Assembly (NCBI GenBank): GCA_041649295.1
Contig: JBAZNI010000001.1
Location: 434,001-498,000 of the forward strand
Direction: 5' to 3'
Length of the DNA stretch: 64,000 nt
From: JACPLR01 sp041649295
GTDB taxonomy: Archaea; Nanobdellota; Nanobdellia; Pacearchaeales; GW2011-AR1
A program made the translations under genes and the position numbers. Positions 59,008-64,000 of this stretch are shown here, in pieces. The notes beneath the pieces are model-generated. The model was not told where the DNA came from. It was given only the letters and a program-made list of their open reading frames with translations, and ran no database searches. The stretch's first letter is position 1. The number at the start of each line of letters is the position of its first letter.

Positions 59008-59639
59008 TTTTGTTTGTAGTCTTTAAAACAATTATTTAATATTTCCTTAGTTAAAATTAGGTATGGAAATTCTTGCCTTAATTCATTTGAGTATCCCCTG
59101 GGCACAAAGCAACTTAAAACTTCTTTTCCAATTCCATTTATTAAATCAAATGCCGGTACAAAATCAGCATCACCAGATATTAAAACGCAACAACTAGTAT
59201 CCTTTTGTAAAGCTTCTTTTACCATATCAATAGCAATCCAAACATCTATACCTTTTTCTTTTTGGTTATGCTCTGAAATATCTAGAAAACTTGCTTCTAC
59301 AATTGGTTTACAAACACTGCATAAGTCCCAAGAGTCTAACAATTCTTGTCTTTTCCTTTTTATTTCTTTAGTAGAAAGTCTTTGAAGTTTTCGCGTGATT
59401 ATTTTAACTCCTTGTTTTTGTAAATGCCCTATAAAAGCTCTTTGTCTTTTATAGATTAATTCATTGTCTTGCATATTTGGCATTGAAGCGTACCATCTAA
59501 CTTCTAAAATATCCAACTTTTTTTCTTTTCCAATTAGATTTGAAAGTTTTATAATATCAATGTCGCTTGGGTTGAATGTTTTTTTTATATTATGATACCA
59601 ATTATTAGCATCAACAAAAATAATAGCTTTTTTAGCCAT
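59004..59639 (-). CDS. NYN-domain (LabA-like) putative ribonuclease, 211 aa
   Basis: The PIN-like NYN core shows IIFVDANNWYHNI, VRWYASMPN, KGIDVWIAIDMVKEA and LISGDADFVPAFDLI, with four acidic residues placed for metal. A Cys pair (LCSVCKP) sits mid-protein. It is probably an RNase. A strong AGGAGG site lies before the ATG, inside the end of the 39-aa ORF. Confidence 0.88.
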   Translation of the reverse strand: MAKKAIIFVDANNWYHNIKKTFNPSDIDIIKLSNLIGKEKKLDILEVRWYASMPNMQDNELIYKRQRAFIGHLQKQGVKIITRKLQRLSTKEIKRKRQELLDSWDLCSVCKPIVEASFLDISEHNQKEKGIDVWIAIDMVKEALQKDTSCCVLISGDADFVPAFDLINGIGKEVLSCFVPRGYSNELRQEFPYLILTKEILNNCFKDYKQK

Positions 59640-59751
59640 AATCGCCTCCTAAAGAAATCAAAACATAAAGTCCGGCATGTCCGAAGAGATACCGGAGACT
59701 TAAAGTATTATCATAAAGCACTCTTTGTTTATAAGCTTTTTGGATGTTCAT
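59632..59751 (-). CDS. Small ORF between methyltransferase and NYN genes, 39 aa
   Basis: The frame starts MNIQKAYKQRVLYDNTLSLR and ends ISLGGDYG. Its ATG overlaps the upstream stop by ATGA, and its end overlaps the NYN start. No family is recognised. The overlaps suggest translation, but the end of the frame is mostly dictated by the Shine-Dalgarno of the NYN gene, so it may only be a coupling ORF. Confidence 0.4.
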   Translation of the reverse strand: MNIQKAYKQRVLYDNTLSLRYLFGHAGLYVLISLGGDYG

Positions 59752-60695
59752 TTTTTCTCTCCTAACTTTCTCATTTTGCAGATGAAAAACCCTTCTGTAT
59801 TGTTGTCCTGAGGATAAATTCTCGCACATTTTTTTACTTCATTATTATAATGTTTTCCTTTCCATTCAGTTATTCCGTGATGAAATTTAACTGGAAGTTT
59901 TATTTCTTCTAATTTAACATTAAAGTTTTCAAGAATATAATTAATTACTTCTTCATTTTCTTCAGGTGCATGCGTGCAAGTTGAGTAAACTGCTTCGCCT
60001 CCATTACTAAGTATTTTTAGTGCAGAAGACAGAATTATTTTTTGTGTTTTTGAAAATTTTTCTATTAAATTCTCATTAAACATTACCGCTGTTTTTGGAT
60101 TAGTTCTTAAAGTGCCTTCTCCTGAACAAGGAGCATCAACAAGAATTTTATTAAACCTAAAATTTGTTTTTTCAATTTTTTTGCATAGGTTTGTTCCTTC
60201 TTCCTGAGTTATTATGCAGTTTGAAACTCCGCATCTCTGCAGATTAGTTGATAAAATCCTTATTCTGTCTAGTTTGATATCATTTGCTATTAATATTCCC
60301 TTATTGTTCATCATTGCAGCAATTTGTGTTGTCTTGCTTCCAGGAGATGCAGCAATATCCAGAACAATATCATTTTCATCTGGGTTAATGACAAGAGGAG
60401 GCATCATTGAAGATGTTTCCTGAACATAGTAATATCCTAAAGAATATTCCAGTGCTTTTCCAATTTCTCCAGGTTCAAGGCTGCTTATTATATGAAATAT
60501 TTCTGGATGTTCTTTAAATGGCTGCATTACTTTCCATTTTTTCTCCAATCTTTTTTTAAGCTCTTCAGTAGATATTTTAAGGGTATTGCATCTTATGCTG
60601 TTTATGTAAGGCTTTTCAAGTGTTTTAAGATAATCTTCAAAATCATTTCCTAAAAGCATTTTCATTCTTTCAATAAATCTTGGTTTCAGGTTCAT
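59748..60695 (-). CDS. RNA m5C methyltransferase, NSUN/RsmB family
   Basis: The 315-aa protein has KPYINSIRCNTLKIS, the SAM site VLDIAASPGSKTTQIAAMM, motif IV VDAPCSGEGT with a catalytic Cys, and motif VI YSTCTHAPEENE with the second Cys. Archaeal members methylate tRNA C48/C49 (Trm4-like). No PUA domain is fused; a PUA protein is encoded two genes downstream. Confidence 0.92.
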   Translation of the reverse strand: MNLKPRFIERMKMLLGNDFEDYLKTLEKPYINSIRCNTLKISTEELKKRLEKKWKVMQPFKEHPEIFHIISSLEPGEIGKALEYSLGYYYVQETSSMMPPLVINPDENDIVLDIAASPGSKTTQIAAMMNNKGILIANDIKLDRIRILSTNLQRCGVSNCIITQEEGTNLCKKIEKTNFRFNKILVDAPCSGEGTLRTNPKTAVMFNENLIEKFSKTQKIILSSALKILSNGGEAVYSTCTHAPEENEEVINYILENFNVKLEEIKLPVKFHHGITEWKGKHYNNEVKKCARIYPQDNNTEGFFICKMRKLGEKK

Positions 60696-60719
60696 CTAAC
60701 TTTTAAGAAGAAGGTGTTT

Positions 60720-61955
60720 TTAACTTTTGGGTTTAACAAGAGATTCCATTGGTATCTGCACTTCTATGTAAAACCCTGGCCTTGTGTAATCCCAGGGGAA
60801 ATCTAATGTTTCAAAAATACTAGGATTTCCTTCTTTTTCATCACTAAACCTTAAACGTTCTAAACCTTTTTTTCTTTCATCGGTTATACACCTTTCAAGC
60901 CCGCTAAATGGAGCTATATTTCCATGGTACCCTGTTTTTACAATTTTTTCAATTATTGGCAATCCTAATCCATCATTCCCAGTTAGAGGGGTTTCTCTGG
61001 TTTTAGTTGTATATCCTTTTTTGAATATTTCCTTTAACATCCTAGTATCAAGAATTTCGTGAGCTTGATTTTCTATACATAGTAAAAAGTTTTCCTTATT
61101 TCTTTCAAAAATAACCTCTACAGGGCTATATCCTGCTCCGTGATAAATTGCGTTTCTTAACAAGTTTGCAAAAACACATGAGAATGCCGGGTGATTTGTG
61201 TAAAGATTTAATTTTTCAAGTGCCTTTGGATAATATATTTTTATTGATTTTCCTTTTACTACAACTTCATGTGTTCTTCCTTCTACAACCATTTTCATAG
61301 CTTCAAGCGGAGAAAAATATTCCGAGTTTTTTCTTAAATCTTCATATGAGAATCCTGACAAACTAAGAAGTCCTGCAATATCGGCGACTGCTGTTCCTGC
61401 ACTTCCCATAGAAGTCACCCATCTTTTTAAGTCATACACTGCTTGTTTTAACTCCTTACTTTCTTTAGTAACTTCGTTTTCTAATCTTGCTAAAATGCCT
61501 ATTCCTAATTGAGATATCATCTCAAGTTTTCCGGCAGGCCCCCTTAAATCATGCCTTACTATAACTCCTATTTCAGCATCTGTTTCTTCTTGCTTTCTCC
61601 ATGTTTCTCCTCGTTCAGAATAATCTAATGAAAGTCCTGCAAGATTTGCGAATGTTGTTAACTCTCTTAATTCTTCGTCCTTTAATACTCCTGATAAATA
61701 TATCTCTCCTACAGAGGTTTTGCCTGTTATTTCTCTATGAGTTCCAAGCTGGAGTTGAGTATGCAGAGTTTCTGGTTGTTCATATGAAGCAGTATAACCT
61801 AAAATTTCTAAAGCATCACATATTATTTTTCTAACTTTTGCAGGATCTCTTGTTCTTGCAGACAGTTCACTTACAGCACTGGCTATAGCTAATATTTTTG
61901 GGTTAATTGCACTGTACCCTTCAATTGATTTTCTTAATTCTTCTTTTGTATGCAT
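60720..61955 (-). CDS. Soluble sensor histidine kinase, 411 aa
   Basis: The N-terminal 120 residues look like a GAF-type sensor domain. The phosphoacceptor segment is IVRHDLRGPAGKLEMI. The HATPase domain has FANLLRNAIYHG (N box), and NDGLGLPIIEKIV (G box). No TM is present, so it senses something in the cytoplasm. No response regulator is in the window. The region after the G box carries about 60 extra residues. Confidence 0.85.
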   Translation of the reverse strand: MHTKEELRKSIEGYSAINPKILAIASAVSELSARTRDPAKVRKIICDALEILGYTASYEQPETLHTQLQLGTHREITGKTSVGEIYLSGVLKDEELRELTTFANLAGLSLDYSERGETWRKQEETDAEIGVIVRHDLRGPAGKLEMISQLGIGILARLENEVTKESKELKQAVYDLKRWVTSMGSAGTAVADIAGLLSLSGFSYEDLRKNSEYFSPLEAMKMVVEGRTHEVVVKGKSIKIYYPKALEKLNLYTNHPAFSCVFANLLRNAIYHGAGYSPVEVIFERNKENFLLCIENQAHEILDTRMLKEIFKKGYTTKTRETPLTGNDGLGLPIIEKIVKTGYHGNIAPFSGLERCITDERKKGLERLRFSDEKEGNPSIFETLDFPWDYTRPGFYIEVQIPMESLVKPKS

Positions 61956-62088
61956 TTTTGAGTTTTTTGATTTAAAAATTAAGTTTGAGACAGAACTAGG
62001 TTTTTAAAGCTGCCGGTTGGGATTTTGTTTTTCTTATGTTATTTTTTAACGCAATAATATTTATAACCATGTATTTATCTAATTAATA

Positions 62089-62355
62089 ATGGTGAATATT
62101 TGGGATAGCAATTCTTCTATAAATCCAGATAATGGTATGTATTTAGGTATTGCTAAAGATTTGTATATGGAAGATTGGAGAAAATGCAAAGAGATGTATC
62201 TTGGTTTAGACCCTAATGTTAGACAGGAATTAGATATTTATTTAGTCAAGGTTCGACATATGGAAATTTGGCAGGATCTTAGAGAATTAGCTGAATTAAA
62301 AAAACAACAGAGCAGGATTCCTCCAATTACTTTTAGCAACAGACATGTTGCTTAA
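62089..62355 (+). CDS. Hypothetical protein, 88 aa
   Basis: No family is recognised. It is helical, with MEDWRKCKEMYLGLDPNVRQ and HMEIWQDLRELAEL. A TATA-like ATATTTATAA lies about 30 nt upstream. Its stop overlaps the polB stop by TTAA. Confidence 0.55.
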   Translation: MVNIWDSNSSINPDNGMYLGIAKDLYMEDWRKCKEMYLGLDPNVRQELDIYLVKVRHMEIWQDLRELAELKKQQSRIPPITFSNRHVA

Positions 62356-64000
62356 AACTCTCCAAGAGTCATTTGCTTTTTTCCTTCTATTAGCTCTTTC
62401 ATGTCGACGTTGAAAACTTGGAAGATATTTTCAACTGCCGGGATAACTTGTTTTGTTAAGTAGTAAGTAATATCATAAGGTTTTTTTTCAGATGGAAAAG
62501 ATGCTTTTTCTCTTGCAAGTGCTTTTTTATCATTGCTTTCTGCTATGAAATATTCAATCAGCATATTTTGTTCAACGGGCAAACCTTCTGCAAGCATTTT
62601 TCTTGCAATTGTTACATGTGGAGTAACTGCTTTATATTCTGAAAGAGGTTTTTTTAGCTGTGTTCTTATAATAAGCAATTTTTTATCAACTTTTCTTTCT
62701 TTAAGTTTTTTTATTATTTCTTTTGCAAATTCTAAAGCAGATTTTTCATTTCCTTCTTTTAGTATTTTTTCAAGTACCTTATTCTGAAGTTCTCTTGCCA
62801 ACGGACACCAATCTCTTCTTACAGTTTCAAAACCTCTTATTTTCATCTTTCCTTTTTCATTTATTAAAGCATATTTTTTCTTAGCACCTATCTCTCCTCC
62901 TCTTGTTGTAACCCATATGCCTCGTTTGTAAAAATCTTCTAATTCTAATTCCATAATTCCAGGAAGTTTTGAATTAATATTTTTTAACATCGACATTACT
63001 TGCGATTTTGATTTTTTATCCTGAAGAAGACAAACACTATCGGTATCTGAATAGATAACTTCATATCCTTCATCTGTTATTTTTTCAATTGTATCTTTTA
63101 TTACTTTTCTTGCAAGTGCTGCTGTTGATGCAGCTGCTTCTCTGCAATAATATCTCGCTCCAAAAAATCCCTGATATCCGTAAGCGGCATTTGCAAGCAA
63201 TTTGAATGCATTGCTTCTTGCTTTTAAGATAGGAGAGGGGTATTTTTTATATTCCTGTTTGTATTTTTTTCTTAATTTAATGATTTCTTCAAGCATTTTT
63301 GGGAAGAATTCCCTCTCTTTTTCAAAATAAACCTTTTCTCTTCCAATATCAACCTCTAGGGCATTTGAAGATTTTTTTTCTAAAAATGTTGATTTGGATA
63401 GATTATAAGTTACTATCACACTCCCATACATGCTTGTAAAATCAAACATAACAATATCATTGTATAGTGCGGGCCTTGGTTCTAAAACAAATGCCCCCTC
63501 GTATCTTTCCTGCTCTCTTCTTTTTCCTATTTCATTGTGCTCTGGTTTTCGCTCAATTATTTCATTGTATTCTGCTAAATTATGGATTATATAATTTTCT
63601 ACATTTGATGCCATTCCTGCCCTTGAAACTTCAAATAAAGGCTCTTGCATTACTCTGCTGAATTCTGACATATCTGGCCATATTTTCATAAAAAGATTAT
63701 AAGTTAGGACACTATCCTGTAGGTTATATTTAAAAAATTCTTCCCAATCATTTTTTTCCATTTCATTTTCGTGTTTAAATTCATAGTCGTGTTTTTTCTC
63801 CCCTAAAAGCTCTGATGCAACTTCATTAAGGGAAAGAGTTTCTGACTGTAGATACTGTGAATAAGCTGTTTGTATAAATTTTAACAAATCAACATGAACA
63901 ACTCCTGATATTTTTCCTCTTGGATTCATGCCCCCTGTAAATTTTAAATTGCTATCGTCAATTCCAAGATTTAACATTATTTTGTTTTTTTCAGCTCTTG
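62352..64000 (-). CDS. polB: Family B DNA polymerase, 5'-truncated by the window edge
   Basis: About 549 C-terminal residues are visible, and the frame stays open through 64000, so the N-terminal and early exonuclease parts lie outside. Seen are Exo III (YNLQDSVLTYNLF), motif A as FDFTSMYGSVIVTYN (usually SLYPSII), motif B KLLANAAYGYQG and motif C YSDTDSV. The end, KKQMTLGEF, is a PIP box for PCNA. It is the replicative or repair B polymerase. The exonuclease I and II acidic residues cannot be checked here. Confidence 0.93.
   Translation of the reverse strand, partial: RAEKNKIMLNLGIDDSNLKFTGGMNPRGKISGVVHVDLLKFIQTAYSQYLQSETLSLNEVASELLGEKKHDYEFKHENEMEKNDWEEFFKYNLQDSVLTYNLFMKIWPDMSEFSRVMQEPLFEVSRAGMASNVENYIIHNLAEYNEIIERKPEHNEIGKRREQERYEGAFVLEPRPALYNDIVMFDFTSMYGSVIVTYNLSKSTFLEKKSSNALEVDIGREKVYFEKEREFFPKMLEEIIKLRKKYKQEYKKYPSPILKARSNAFKLLANAAYGYQGFFGARYYCREAAASTAALARKVIKDTIEKITDEGYEVIYSDTDSVCLLQDKKSKSQVMSMLKNINSKLPGIMELELEDFYKRGIWVTTRGGEIGAKKKYALINEKGKMKIRGFETVRRDWCPLARELQNKVLEKILKEGNEKSALEFAKEIIKKLKERKVDKKLLIIRTQLKKPLSEYKAVTPHVTIARKMLAEGLPVEQNMLIEYFIAESNDKKALAREKASFPSEKKPYDITYYLTKQVIPAVENIFQVFNVDMKELIEGKKQMTLGEF

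Noticed and set aside
1..64000. CRISPR array
   Set aside because: No series of equal-length repeats with unique spacers is present; the dispersed repeats are single and kilobases apart.
1..64000. rRNA genes, SRP RNA or RNase P RNA
   Set aside because: No conserved rRNA cores or characteristic structured blocks were seen in the gaps; only two tRNA genes were found.

Overview
The window is a densely packed, strongly AT-rich archaeal chromosome segment. Archaeal identity is clear from the information-processing genes: TBP, MCM helicase, ATP-dependent DNA ligase, family B DNA polymerase, RpoL, aIF1A, aIF2-beta, aRF1, aNAC, ribosomal proteins eL15, eL31, eL39 and eS19, Cbf5, TrmY and the archaeal GatD/GatE amidotransferase. 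Three things suggest a DPANN archaeon of the Woesearchaeota/Pacearchaeota type: a form III RuBisCO, many short orphan genes, and small anchored secreted proteins with an N-terminal helix ending in a TGNVIK-like motif. The lineage call is an inference from gene content.

Layout. 1-13 kb: tRNA-Ile(GAU) with an unusually placed intron, then eL15, DNA ligase, TBP, an intein-bearing MCM, an RPA-like protein, a ZIP transporter, a Fic/RHH pair and a translation-initiation cluster (aIF2-beta, DUF5679, aIF1A, Pno1/Dim2-like). 13.0-13.4 kb: tRNA-Asn(GUU) interrupted inside its anticodon by a complete 225-nt group I intron. 13.4-18 kb: accessory genes, an IS200/IS605 relic, a nonsense pseudogene and a nitroreductase. 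18-33.6 kb: aRF1, ValRS, aNAC, and the tRNA-dependent amidation genes gatD, gatE, gatC and gatA together with an AspRS. 33.6-44.7 kb: tiny membrane proteins, ftsZ, scpB, two glycosyltransferases, MBF1, rpoL, a VapBC-like pair, trmY and cbf5. 44.7-48.8 kb: duplicated anchored secreted proteins flanking an HTH/RelE pair, a histone-fold-like pseudogene, AlkD and a T4 endonuclease V-like glycosylase. 49-54.9 kb: an eS19-eL39-eL31 operon with two unknown genes, CRM and NFACT-R RNA-binding proteins, and RuBisCO behind cysS with two small membrane proteins. 56-64 kb: an RHH/PIN pair, methyltransferases, methionine aminopeptidase, a Tma20-like protein, an NYN protein, a soluble histidine kinase and the 3' part of polB, which runs off the right edge.

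How it fits together. The AspRS carries His and Pro at the two positions known to distinguish relaxed archaeal enzymes, and gatC/gatA lie just downstream. Asn-tRNA is therefore probably made by charging tRNA-Asn with Asp and amidating it; the tRNA-Asn in this window is the one with the group I intron. GatD/GatE would do the same for Gln. Four toxin-antitoxin-like pairs are present.

Most single genes begin directly at an ATG about 22-28 nt after a TATA-like TTTAAA/TTTATA element, which suggests leaderless mRNAs. Genes inside operons use GGAGG Shine-Dalgarno sites and often overlap by ATGA. Five convergent or facing pairs end with overlapping stop codons or in direct contact. Small unlisted genes were found by reading the gaps: a 47-aa zinc ribbon, a 36-aa acidic protein, and three single-helix peptides of 28, 33 and 35 aa.
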